NCBI GenBank assembly: GCA_020696345.1
Contig: JAEHCK010000034.1
Span: 1-37,764 of the forward strand
Length of the DNA: 37,764 nucleotides
Reading direction: 5' to 3'
From: Thermoplasmata archaeon
Lineage (GTDB): Archaea > Thermoplasmatota > Penumbrarchaeia > JAEHCK01
In this document: positions 17,870 to 26,492 of the stretch, one piece after another
Layout of the letters: every line of letters starts with the position of its first letter
How positions within the stretch are numbered: position 1 is the first letter of the stretch
Position numbers and translations under genes: made by a program
The notes under the pieces: generated by a model
Database searches by the model: none
Seen by the model: only the letters and a program-made list of their open reading frames with translations
What the model was told of the DNA's origin: nothing

Positions 17870-19015
17870 AAATTCGACCTAACACCAGCACAAGAGGAAA
17901 TTCGTAAAAAGGCACGCGAGTTTGCAAAAACCGAGCTAGAACCTATTGCATGTGAACTTGATAAAACCTTTACATTCTCAGATGAAACCGTCAAAAAATT
18001 GGGCAAATTTGGTTTTATGGGCGTATTTATCCCCAAAGAATACGGCGGAGCAGGTCTGGATGTGATTTCGTATACTCTTGCAGTTGAGGAGATATCCCGT
18101 GGGTGCGCCTCCCATGGTGTGACCATGTCGGTTAACAATTCTTTGGCATGCAATCCATTAAATAAGTTCGGTACTGAAGAACAGAAACAAGAGTTCTTAA
18201 AGCCTCTTGCCAGCGGAGAAAAGTTGGGTGCATTTGGCCTGACCGAACCCGGAGCCGGAACCGATGTATCGTTACTACAGACAACAGCGGTTCACAAAGA
18301 TGATGGCTATGAGATCAATGGTCAAAAAATATTTATCACCAATGGAAGCAAATCAGACACATATATTATTCTTGCTCAAACCAACAAGGAGCTGAAACAT
18401 AAGGGGATAACAGCCTTTGTATTTAACTCGGATACACCCGGTTTCTCACCTGGCACTCTTGAAAGAACCATGGGTATTCACGGCTCCATACAATCAGAAT
18501 TGAATTTCGATAATATGTATCTCCCCGAGAGCCAACGCTTGGGTGCGGAAGGTGATGGTTTCAAGATCGCGATGAACACTCTTGATGGTGGTCGAATAGG
18601 AATAGCTGCCCAGGCTATCGGAATTTCGCAAAATGCCTTGGATCTGAGCATTGATTACGTAAAAAATAATGATCTTATTGATAAAACATTTGGGAGATCA
18701 CAAGGAATTCAGTTTATATTAGCAGATATGGCCACCGAACTCGAAGCTGCACGACTATTAGTTCATAAGGCTGCTTTTGCCAAGGATACCAAACCTAGAT
18801 ATTCTCATGAGGCCGCCATGGCGAAGGTTTACGCGTCCGAGGCTGCAATGCGTATCACCAGTAAGGCTGTTCAGATACACGGCCTCTATGGTTATACCAA
18901 GCGATATGCAGTAGAACGACTCATGCGCGATGCTAAAATTACAGAAATATACGAGGGCACCTCGGAAGTACAGCGTATGGTGATCGCGGCATATTTGGAT
19001 AAACTCGATGTTTAA
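17867..19015 (+). CDS. Acyl-CoA dehydrogenase
   Basis: FAD enzyme that oxidises acyl-CoA to enoyl-CoA and passes electrons to ETF. Read from the CTG at 17867 it has 382 residues, the standard length. It begins KFDLTPAQEEIRKKAREFAK, a typical N-terminus. Motifs: VFIPKEYGGAGLDVISY, FGLTEPGAGTDVSLLQT (FAD/substrate loop), FITNGSKSD, RIGIAAQAIGISQNALD, and C-terminal VQIHGLYGYTKRYAVERLMR and ITEIYEGTSEVQRMVIA. The Glu in YEGTSE is at the catalytic-base position of short- and medium-chain enzymes. Chain-length specificity cannot be read. It is followed at 48 bp by etfB and etfA, its natural electron acceptors, clearly in one operon. Confidence 0.93.
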   Translation: MKFDLTPAQEEIRKKAREFAKTELEPIACELDKTFTFSDETVKKLGKFGFMGVFIPKEYGGAGLDVISYTLAVEEISRGCASHGVTMSVNNSLACNPLNKFGTEEQKQEFLKPLASGEKLGAFGLTEPGAGTDVSLLQTTAVHKDDGYEINGQKIFITNGSKSDTYIILAQTNKELKHKGITAFVFNSDTPGFSPGTLERTMGIHGSIQSELNFDNMYLPESQRLGAEGDGFKIAMNTLDGGRIGIAAQAIGISQNALDLSIDYVKNNDLIDKTFGRSQGIQFILADMATELEAARLLVHKAAFAKDTKPRYSHEAAMAKVYASEAAMRITSKAVQIHGLYGYTKRYAVERLMRDAKITEIYEGTSEVQRMVIAAYLDKLDV

Positions 19016-19063
19016 ATTTTAATATTTGATACTTGATATTAAATCATCCAGAGGAGGATAAGA

Positions 19064-19837
19064 ATGAATATTGTTGCGTGTATAAAACAGGTAGTAGATG
19101 TATCTCAGGTAAAAGTAGATGAATCCAGTTCCGAACTTGTCCTAACCGGAGTGCCATTAAAGACGAGTGACTTTGATAAGAATGCACTGGAGGAGGCTAT
19201 CAAGATCAAAGAGAAATTGAACGGCCAATTAACGGTCATGACAGTTGGCGGCGCTCAGGCATCGGAGAGCATACGTGAGGCATTGGCAATGGGAGCTGAT
19301 GATGGCGTGATCATAAGCGACCCGATGTTTGATAATGCGGACGCCTATACGATCTCCAGAGTGCTTGCAGCCGGCATTAGAAAGCTCGGCGATGTGGCAC
19401 TTGTTCTATGCGGCGAAGCAGCGATCGACACATATGCAGGTCAGGTCGGGCCGATGCTGGCCGAAGAATTGGATATCTCCGTGATCACTTATGCTACCAA
19501 GGTAAATGCAGAATCTGATAAATTGGGTGTTGAACGCGATATCGGAGACAAGATCGTCACCGTAGACGCAGGTTATCCAGTATTAGTAACGACCACCAAA
19601 GAACTGAACGAACCAAGACTACCGAACATGATGCAGATACTGGCAGCTGCGAATAAAAAAGTAGATACCTGGAGTGCGAGTGATATAGGCTTATCCTCCG
19701 ACCAGATTTCGAATAGATTGACCACCAGCGCACCAAAAGGTTTTTCTATGGATCGTAAAAATATCATGATCGAAGGCGAGGTTCCCGAACAGGTAGGTAA
19801 GTTGATAGAATATATGAAAACGACATTGGGCAGGTAG
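19064..19837 (+). CDS. etfB: Electron transfer flavoprotein, beta subunit
   Basis: ETF beta (FixA-like), 257 residues, standard size. It binds AMP or a second flavin and forms a heterodimer with EtfA. Motifs: N-terminal MNIVACIKQVVDVSQVKVD, DFDKNALEEAIKIKEK, VGGAQASESIREALAMGADD, and CGEAAIDTYAGQVGPMLAEE. The start ATG has GAGGAGG eight to ten bases upstream. It lies between the acyl-CoA dehydrogenase gene and etfA. Whether this ETF is simple or bifurcating depends on a second FAD site in this subunit. I could not decide that without an alignment. Confidence 0.93.
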   Translation: MNIVACIKQVVDVSQVKVDESSSELVLTGVPLKTSDFDKNALEEAIKIKEKLNGQLTVMTVGGAQASESIREALAMGADDGVIISDPMFDNADAYTISRVLAAGIRKLGDVALVLCGEAAIDTYAGQVGPMLAEELDISVITYATKVNAESDKLGVERDIGDKIVTVDAGYPVLVTTTKELNEPRLPNMMQILAAANKKVDTWSASDIGLSSDQISNRLTTSAPKGFSMDRKNIMIEGEVPEQVGKLIEYMKTTLGR

Positions 19838-19850
19838 GTAGGTGGTTAAA

Positions 19851-20828
19851 ATGGTCGATATGGTTAACAATGAATTTTCAGGTGTTATTATATTCTCCGA
19901 GAGCGAGTCGATTAGTTTAGAATTATTATCTCAGGGTAGAAAACTTGCAGATAAACTAGCTGTACCGTTATCCGCGGTCTTGGTTCATACAACCGATGAT
20001 ATGCCGGCAAAGACATTGATCGCCCATGGGGCGGATAAAGTATATAAAATTACACCTGCCATTGAACCGATAAATACAGAGCAGTTTACAAATGCATTAT
20101 TTAATTTAATAACCGAGGTAAAACCAAGGATAATATTATTGGGATCAAATCGAGTAGGTAAAGAGCTGGCATCACGCTTGTCAAGCAAGTTGAACACAGG
20201 CTCTGCGATGGATTGTATCTCGGCAGAGCTGGATGAAGATAATAATCTAAAGATCCAAAGGGTGGTATACAGCGGTAATGGTGTTGCAACGCAAACATTT
20301 AAAACACAACCACAGGTGGCAACCCTTGCACAACAAACCTATAAACAGTTACCCAGAGACGATGGGAGAACTGGCGAGATCATTGATAAATCAATGGAGC
20401 ACCCTTTGCCAAAGGTGCAAACCGTGAATGTTTCCGAGCGGCCAAAAAGTGCGGTGTGTATTGAAGATGCCGAGTTTATCGTATCCTTCGGTCGCGGACT
20501 AAAGAATAAAGAGGACATACAAATGATCAGGGATCTGGCTGACACCTTAAAAGGCGAGTTAGGCTGCTCCAGGCCAATTGCCTCTGACCTGAAATGGCTG
20601 CCCACCGAGCATTGGGTTGGATTATCGGGGCATAAAGTAAAGCCAAAAATATATATTGCCTGTGGTATCTCGGGACAGATCCAACATCTGGCAGGTATGC
20701 GTGATTCTGATATTATCGTGGCAATAAATAAAGACTCTGAAGCACCTATATTCAATGCGGTAGATTATGGAATAATCGGCGATATCTATCAAGTAGTACC
20801 TGCACTTGTAGATAAGTTGAAGCAGTAA
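19851..20828 (+). CDS. etfA: Electron transfer flavoprotein, alpha subunit
   Basis: ETF alpha (FixB-like), 325 residues. The C-terminal FAD domain carries FIVSFGRGLKNKEDI, WVGLSGHKVKPKIYIACGI, SGQIQHLAGMRDSDIIVAIN and APIFNAVDYGIIGDIYQVVP, all family hallmarks. The start is taken at ATG 19851 with GGTGG five bases upstream. A GTG at 19842 is in frame but lies inside that site. The gap to etfB is 13 bases. It accepts electrons from the upstream acyl-CoA dehydrogenase. The next genes encode Hdr subunits rather than an ETF:quinone oxidoreductase, suggesting a soluble Hdr-type complex is the acceptor (inference). Confidence 0.93.
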   Translation: MVDMVNNEFSGVIIFSESESISLELLSQGRKLADKLAVPLSAVLVHTTDDMPAKTLIAHGADKVYKITPAIEPINTEQFTNALFNLITEVKPRIILLGSNRVGKELASRLSSKLNTGSAMDCISAELDEDNNLKIQRVVYSGNGVATQTFKTQPQVATLAQQTYKQLPRDDGRTGEIIDKSMEHPLPKVQTVNVSERPKSAVCIEDAEFIVSFGRGLKNKEDIQMIRDLADTLKGELGCSRPIASDLKWLPTEHWVGLSGHKVKPKIYIACGISGQIQHLAGMRDSDIIVAINKDSEAPIFNAVDYGIIGDIYQVVPALVDKLKQ

Positions 20829-21072
20829 TGAAATGATCCTGATTTGATTAAGTAGCATTGAAAAGTCAAAAGGTAAAGGTTAAAAGGCAAAAGTGAGGGA
20901 TTAAGGCAAAAATGTAATTTAATTTTAAAATTTAACTTTTTCAATTTCAAATTGGCTTAGCGAGTATTTATATGCAAATAATTATTCAATAAATAATCTA
21001 GTTAATAATAACATAGATAAATGTTAATTCATTATCCGAAATTAATTGTAACTAATTTATGAAAACAATTAT
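20829..21072. other. AT-rich spacer between etfA and hdrC: no gene
   Basis: A very AT-rich spacer with no coding sequence. AAGGCAAAA occurs twice within 20883-20912, inside a purine-rich run of related short units. TTAAAATTTAACTTTTTCAA resembles the AT-rich repeat near 4222 and 37455. Either weak termination after etfA or read-through into the Hdr genes is possible. Confidence 0.4.
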
Positions 21073-21117
21073 CTTTAAATAAACAATTATTAGATATTAT
21101 CCCTATATTATTGGAGG
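21073..21117 (+). promoter_or_regulatory. Promoter and ribosome binding site of the Hdr gene cluster
   Basis: CTTTAAATAAAC (21073-21084) is a good archaeal TATA element and predicts a start near 21103. GGAGG at 21113-21117 lies ten bases before the ATG at 21128. The four Hdr genes can therefore be expressed separately from the acyl-CoA dehydrogenase/ETF operon. Confidence 0.5.
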
Positions 21118-21127
21118 CAACTCATCA

Positions 21128-21658
21128 ATGAGCATTACTGACTTAACCTCAATGACCATGCCCGAAAAAGAAACGCAGGCAAGAATAAAAAAGATATTAT
21201 CGACACTTCAACAGGATATTCCCGATTTTTGTTTCCAGTGCGGAAAATGCACAAGTGGCTGCGAAGCCATGAAACTTCTAGAACTTGAACCACATAAGAT
21301 CATGTCTCTGACCAAGTTAGGTTTTATTGATGAACTTATTAACTCTGATATAATTTGGACATGTATTACTTGTTACAAATGCAAGGAACGCTGTCCTCAA
21401 AATGTCGCACCAGTGGAGGTTCTGTATTCAATAAAGAACCTGGCCATCGCCGCAGGCAAACCTGTCCCTGGTGAGTATTCCAATATTTTACAATCCGTTC
21501 TTCTGACTGGCTCGATCCAGGGTGTTAAAGAGGTTCGGACGCGAGATTTGGAAGGTAAGAGTCGTGACCAGCTTGGTCTTCCCGAGGCGCCTAAACCAAC
21601 AGACCAGGCAAAGTTCCAACAGGTTCTAATGAAGGCTGCAACACAGACCTTAGGCTAA
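21128..21658 (+). CDS. hdrC: Heterodisulfide reductase subunit C-like iron-sulfur protein
   Basis: HdrC-family protein, 176 residues. It has two 4Fe-4S motifs: CFQCGKCTSGC (about 36-46), the usual HdrC CxQCGxCTxxC form, and CITCYKCKERCP (about 79-90). A helical C-terminus ends in a proline-rich tail. In Hdr complexes HdrC wires the flavin subunit HdrA to the active-site subunit HdrB. It is first in a four-gene Hdr cluster, 32 bases before the HdrB-like gene. The organism need not be a methanogen: HdrABC-like sets are widespread in anaerobes, and no CoM-specific gene lies nearby. Confidence 0.88.
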   Translation: MSITDLTSMTMPEKETQARIKKILSTLQQDIPDFCFQCGKCTSGCEAMKLLELEPHKIMSLTKLGFIDELINSDIIWTCITCYKCKERCPQNVAPVEVLYSIKNLAIAAGKPVPGEYSNILQSVLLTGSIQGVKEVRTRDLEGKSRDQLGLPEAPKPTDQAKFQQVLMKAATQTLG

Positions 21659-21690
21659 GTTTAAGTTATCGGGTATCGGAGGAAAAAAAT

Positions 21691-22707
21691 ATGGCGGAAA
21701 ATTCAGGATTGGCCGAACAAAAGGAAATTACCAAGATCGGTCTGTTTCTAGGTTGCATAATACCAACCGAACAATACGCATACGAGCTTTCTTTGCGTAA
21801 GATCCTACCCATTTTAGGTGTGGACATAATAGATCTCGAAGGCGCTTCATGCTGCGGCGCACCATTGCGTAGTATCAACCTGAACCTGACCATGTATCTT
21901 TCATTGCGTAATCTGGCTATTTGTGAGCATGCAGGGTTGGACCTCCTTGCACCGTGCCCGATATGTCATTTGGCCCTCACCGAAGCAAAGAACTTTTTCA
22001 CAGATTCAGGCTCATCCGAGGAAATTGAGCGATACCGATCAATGCTGGCTGAAGAGGGTTTGGAATTTATTGGAAATGTGGAAATTTATCATATTTTAGA
22101 TATGTTACATGACGTGATCGGGCTGGATAAGATTCGCGATAATGTTCGAGTACAATTATCGGATATAGAGTTTGCCTGCCATTACGGCTGTCACCTCATA
22201 CGGCCAACACAAACCAATAGACCTGACCATGCAGAGCATCCAGTAAAATTAGACAATATTTTAAAAGCGCTCGGCGCATCGAGCAAGGATTACCCTGAAA
22301 AGTTGAATTGCTGCGGCGGCCCATTGATCTTGAACTTACCGGATTCCGCACTTACCAAAACCGGCCAGAAATTGAAGGCGGTCCAGGATCACGGGTTCAC
22401 AGGGCTAGTTGATATGTGCCCATGGGGTCATCGATTGTTAGATGCGCGCCAGAAAAATGCAGCAGATACGGTTGGAGAAAAACTCGATGTCCCAGTGTTT
22501 TATTTGACCCAATTAATAGGTTTGGCGTTTGGAATAGATGCTGAAGACCTGGGGCTGCACTTGAACTTAAGTCCTGTGGATAAACTTGATGAATTAAAGC
22601 TTCAAAGTCAAGAGTCTAACGAGTCGGGAGTCGAGAGTCGAGAAACCCAAGATACCACGGATACCCAGGAAACCCGGAAACAACCTGAAGCAGAAGGTGG
22701 TGACTGA
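21691..22707 (+). CDS. hdrB: Heterodisulfide reductase subunit B-like protein (two CCG domains)
   Basis: HdrB-family protein, 338 residues, with two cysteine-rich CCG domains. Methanogen HdrB binds the two noncubane 4Fe-4S clusters that cleave the CoM-S-S-CoB disulfide in such domains. Domain 1 is complete: GCIIPTEQ, ASCCGAPL, CPICHLAL. Domain 2 has ACHYGCHL and LNCCGGPL, but its last motif is CPWGH where CPxC is expected, so the final Cys is Gly. The C-terminal 35 residues form a Glu/Ser/Thr-rich hydrophilic tail unlike typical HdrB. GGAGG precedes the ATG. The next gene starts two bases after the stop. The altered second site suggests a different substrate, possibly a different disulfide or electron partner. 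Confidence 0.85.
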   Translation: MAENSGLAEQKEITKIGLFLGCIIPTEQYAYELSLRKILPILGVDIIDLEGASCCGAPLRSINLNLTMYLSLRNLAICEHAGLDLLAPCPICHLALTEAKNFFTDSGSSEEIERYRSMLAEEGLEFIGNVEIYHILDMLHDVIGLDKIRDNVRVQLSDIEFACHYGCHLIRPTQTNRPDHAEHPVKLDNILKALGASSKDYPEKLNCCGGPLILNLPDSALTKTGQKLKAVQDHGFTGLVDMCPWGHRLLDARQKNAADTVGEKLDVPVFYLTQLIGLAFGIDAEDLGLHLNLSPVDKLDELKLQSQESNESGVESRETQDTTDTQETRKQPEAEGGD

Positions 22708-22709
22708 TC

Positions 22710-25700
22710 ATGGCCCAGGCTGGCGAGCATTCCTTAAATAAACCAAAGATCGGTGTGTTCCTCTGCCATTGCGGCAAGAACATCGCCGGAACTGTAAATA
22801 TAGAAAGATTAAAAACAGAATTGCAAGCAGATGACCCTAAATTAATTGTTAAAGATCATCTTTTTTTATGCTCGGAAGATGGGCAAAATCAAATAATATC
22901 TACAATCCAAGAGCACGGTTTGGACCGGGTGGTAGTAGCATCATGTTCACCTGTGCACCATGGTGCAATTTTTTCACAATGTGTTGAAGACGCGGGCCTT
23001 AACCCATATATGTGGGATATGGCGAATATCCGCGAGCAGTGCTCCTGGGTGCACGATGAACCTGAGCAAGCAACCGATAAAGCATATGCAATAATTAATG
23101 GTGCAATCAATCGAGTCAAACATCATGAGCCTATTGGTTCAACCAAAGTGTCAATGTCACAGGATGTATTAGTGATCGGTGGGGGGATCACAGGTATTCA
23201 TACCGCAATCGAATTAGGTGATAAAGATTTTAAAGTGGCATTAATAGAAAAAGGGCCGAGCATTGGTGGGAACATGGTCAAACTTGACCGCACATTCCCA
23301 ACAGATGACTGTTCAATGTGTACTATCTCACCCATTCTAAACGTGGTATCTTCACATGAAAATGTGGACATTTATACCATGGCAGAGGTGACGGAATTCA
23401 AGGGCAGACCTGGCGAGTTTTATGCAACCGTGCGCAGGCAACCGAGATATATTGATGAGAATAAATGTACTGGCTGTGGTGATTGCACAGAAGTATGTCC
23501 TGTATCATTATTAAGCGAATTTGATCATGGTTTGGGTAAGCGTAAAGCAGCTTTTATTCCACATCAAGGTGCCGTGCCAAATAAATATTCTATCACAAAG
23601 TTAGGCGAGCCGCCATGTCGCGATGCATGCCCGGCTCATATTAATGTCCAGGGTTATGTTGCATTGATCCATAGTGGAAAGTATCAAGAAGCCCTGGACC
23701 TTATTCGTGAGAATTGTGCATTACCAAGTGTATGTGGTTATGTTTGTCCGCATTTTTGTGAACAGGCATGTAATCGTAATGAATTTGACCAATCTCCGGT
23801 TTCTATTAAGAACCTAAAACGTTTTGTTTCGGACCATGGCCTGAGCCAGGGTACATTTTATAACAAAAATAAAGATACAATTAAAGAACAAACAGGTAAG
23901 AAAATTGCGGTGATCGGTTCTGGCCCGGCCGGGCTGGCGGCAGCACTTAATCTGGTTAAACTTGGACATGAAGTTACTATCTATGAAAGATTTCCGATCG
24001 CTGGTGGTATGTTAGCGGTTGGAATTCCAGAATTTCGATTACCACAGAAAATTTTGCAAGCAGATATAGATTATATCAAAAACCTGGGTGTGGAGATCAA
24101 AACAGGTGTTGAATTTGGAAAGGATATTACCCTCGACCAGCTGCAGAATGACGGGTATAATGCGATTTTTCTGGGAACCGGTGCGCACAGCTCACGAAAA
24201 ATGAACATTTCTGGTGAGGACCTTGGAGGTGTAATATCTGGGATAGACCTATTACGAAATGTTGCATTAAAAGAACCTGTTCCGATCACCAAGGGTTCAA
24301 GTGTAGCGGTGATCGGTGGTGGTAACGTTGCAATTGATGCGGCGCGTACGTCAGTTCGGTTAGGTGCAAAGGTCACGATATTATACCGCCGCACCCGCAC
24401 AGAGATGCCAGCATACCCCGAAGAGATCGATGAAGCGCTGGCAGAAGGTGTGGAAATAAAGTTTTTGACTACTCCCGTTAAATTTATTGGTGATTCAGGT
24501 CAGCTAAAAAGCATTGAATGTATTTCAATGCGGCTTGGTGAACCTGATGCATCGGGTCGAAGACGACCCATACCAATTGAAGGCTCGGAAAATGTGCAAA
24601 ACTTTGATTTTGCATTAATTGCTATAAGTCAAGAGCCAGAGATTACGGATCTTGTCCCACTTGGTCTTGAGTTTAACAAAAACCAAACAATGATCGTGGA
24701 TAAAAATACAGCTGCAACAAATATACCAGGTGTGTTTGCAGGTGGTGACCTAACCTTAGGACCAGCCACTGTAATAGAGGCAATTGCCGAAGGGAATAAA
24801 GCTGCCAAAGCAATACATGATTTTTTAATGGTTCCATCTGAAGAACAGGAACCACAGGAAGAATTAATACCAGAAATAGTTAGGAAAGTGATCACTTACG
24901 ATGAAATAAAGGATTTAGTTACTCCTGTAATACAATCGAGACAAGAGTTAAAAATACATCTTCCTGAAGAACGTATCACAAATTTCGATGATGTGGTTTC
25001 GGCTGGTTTTTCTGCTGATGAGGTAATGTTAGAGTCCAGCCGGTGCTTGAACTGTGGTGGCTGCGCGGAATGTATGCAATGTGTCCCTGCCTGTCAAGCC
25101 GAGGCGATCGACCACGATCAGCAACTGGAGGTCATGGAGTTCAAGGTCGGTGCAGTTGTTGTGGCTACAGGTTATGAACAATTGGACCTTAGCAAAACAG
25201 AATATAACCTTGAACACCCAAATGTGATCACAGGCCTAGAACTCGAGCGTCTTTTAAATGCTACTGGCCCATCCAAGGGAAAAATCGAACGCCCCTCGGA
25301 CAGCAAAGTACCGGAAAGTATCACATTTATCCAATGTGCCGGTTCACGCGATGAAAGGCTTTGTGAGTACTGTTCAAAGATATGCTGTATGTATACGATC
25401 AAGAATGCAGGGCTCATCAGAAGAGAATATCCTGACATGGAGATCAATATCAGTTACATAGATTTCCGGGCAGCCGGCAGAAGCTATGAAGAATATTTCC
25501 GTAACCTGCGTGGATTGGGTGTGAATTTGATCAAAGGCCGACCATCAGAGATCCTAGATGGTGGCGATGATAGTTTGGTATTCGATGTATTCGATATGCA
25601 GACCAGTAAGTTATTGCAGATAAAAACCGATCTGGTAATCCTGGCCACCGCAATGGTCCCCAGTGAGGGTACAAAAGATATGATATCCAAGTTACATTTA

Positions 25701-26492
25701 GTATACGGTCCTGACGGGTTCATCAAACCAGTTCATGTGAAGATCGCACCTGTGGATACTTCCATCGCAGGTATATTTATTGCGGGCACTTCAACCGGCC
25801 CAAAACCGATCCAGGAATGTATCACAGACGCGAGCGCGGCAGCGTCTCGTGTGGCGTCATTCTTGAAATCTTCAGAAGCCGATATCAGCCTGGATAAAGC
25901 ATTTATTAATACCGAGTTGTGCATGAAATGCGGAGTATGTGTCGATGAATGCAACTATGATGCAATAGAAACGAGTGGTGACGAATATAAAGTGCTCGAG
26001 GTATCGTGCCAGGGTTGTGGTAAATGTGCTGCAATATGCCCGACGAACGCGATCGACCTTCGGCATTTCCTGGACGAGCAGATCACTGCACAGGTTGATG
26101 GTATCCTGGATTCCGATGATAACAACGAGACCGTGATCGCATATACATGCACCTGGTGCGGATATAATGCAGCTGATATTGCGGGTATATCAAGATACGA
26201 ATACCCCGCTAATGTAAAAATAGTAAAATTTCCATGCACCGGCCGCATGTCATTCCAGCACATGATCCATCCGTTCACGAAGGGCGCAAAGGGTGTGATG
26301 GTTGTGGGCTGCTTGCCTGAACAGTGTCATTATATTGATGGTAATATAGGTGCAAAAGAACGGGCATTATATGCAAAACAGCTTCTTGACCTCATAGGTA
26401 TTGGCGGGCATAGGCTTGAGTTCTTTAACTTATCGTCAGCAATGGGTGATAAATTCAGGGATTATGCAAAAAGGATGGTGGAACAGTGCTAG
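22710..26492 (+). CDS. hdrA: HdrA fused with GltD-like NAD(P)H module and MvhD domain
   Basis: Triple-fusion flavo-iron-sulfur protein, 1260 residues. Residues 1-285: HdrA N-terminus with GVFLCHCGKNIAG, FAD motif VLVIGGGITGIHTAIELGD, TDDCSMCTISP and ferredoxin motif CTGCGDCTEVCP. Residues about 287-703: inserted GltD/NfnB-like module with CRDACPAHINVQGY and a Cys-rich region, FAD motif VIGSGPAGLAAALNL, and NAD(P)H motif VAVIGGGNVAIDAARTSVRL. About 720-1130: rest of HdrA with CLNCGGCAECMQCVP, IQCAGSRDERLCEYCSKICC, CMKCGVCVDECN and CQGCGKCAAICP. About 1138-1260: MvhD [2Fe-2S] domain with CTWCGYNAADIAG, PCTGRM and GCLPEQCHYIDGN. HdrA is the bifurcating flavin subunit, and the insert would let it use NAD(P)H directly. 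The start ATG has GGTGA six bases upstream. Confidence 0.92.
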   Translation: MAQAGEHSLNKPKIGVFLCHCGKNIAGTVNIERLKTELQADDPKLIVKDHLFLCSEDGQNQIISTIQEHGLDRVVVASCSPVHHGAIFSQCVEDAGLNPYMWDMANIREQCSWVHDEPEQATDKAYAIINGAINRVKHHEPIGSTKVSMSQDVLVIGGGITGIHTAIELGDKDFKVALIEKGPSIGGNMVKLDRTFPTDDCSMCTISPILNVVSSHENVDIYTMAEVTEFKGRPGEFYATVRRQPRYIDENKCTGCGDCTEVCPVSLLSEFDHGLGKRKAAFIPHQGAVPNKYSITKLGEPPCRDACPAHINVQGYVALIHSGKYQEALDLIRENCALPSVCGYVCPHFCEQACNRNEFDQSPVSIKNLKRFVSDHGLSQGTFYNKNKDTIKEQTGKKIAVIGSGPAGLAAALNLVKLGHEVTIYERFPIAGGMLAVGIPEFRLPQKILQADIDYIKNLGVEIKTGVEFGKDITLDQLQNDGYNAIFLGTGAHSSRKMNISGEDLGGVISGIDLLRNVALKEPVPITKGSSVAVIGGGNVAIDAARTSVRLGAKVTILYRRTRTEMPAYPEEIDEALAEGVEIKFLTTPVKFIGDSGQLKSIECISMRLGEPDASGRRRPIPIEGSENVQNFDFALIAISQEPEITDLVPLGLEFNKNQTMIVDKNTAATNIPGVFAGGDLTLGPATVIEAIAEGNKAAKAIHDFLMVPSEEQEPQEELIPEIVRKVITYDEIKDLVTPVIQSRQELKIHLPEERITNFDDVVSAGFSADEVMLESSRCLNCGGCAECMQCVPACQAEAIDHDQQLEVMEFKVGAVVVATGYEQLDLSKTEYNLEHPNVITGLELERLLNATGPSKGKIERPSDSKVPESITFIQCAGSRDERLCEYCSKICCMYTIKNAGLIRREYPDMEINISYIDFRAAGRSYEEYFRNLRGLGVNLIKGRPSEILDGGDDSLVFDVFDMQTSKLLQIKTDLVILATAMVPSEGTKDMISKLHLVYGPDGFIKPVHVKIAPVDTSIAGIFIAGTSTGPKPIQECITDASAAASRVASFLKSSEADISLDKAFINTELCMKCGVCVDECNYDAIETSGDEYKVLEVSCQGCGKCAAICPTNAIDLRHFLDEQITAQVDGILDSDDNNETVIAYTCTWCGYNAADIAGISRYEYPANVKIVKFPCTGRMSFQHMIHPFTKGAKGVMVVGCLPEQCHYIDGNIGAKERALYAKQLLDLIGIGGHRLEFFNLSSAMGDKFRDYAKRMVEQC

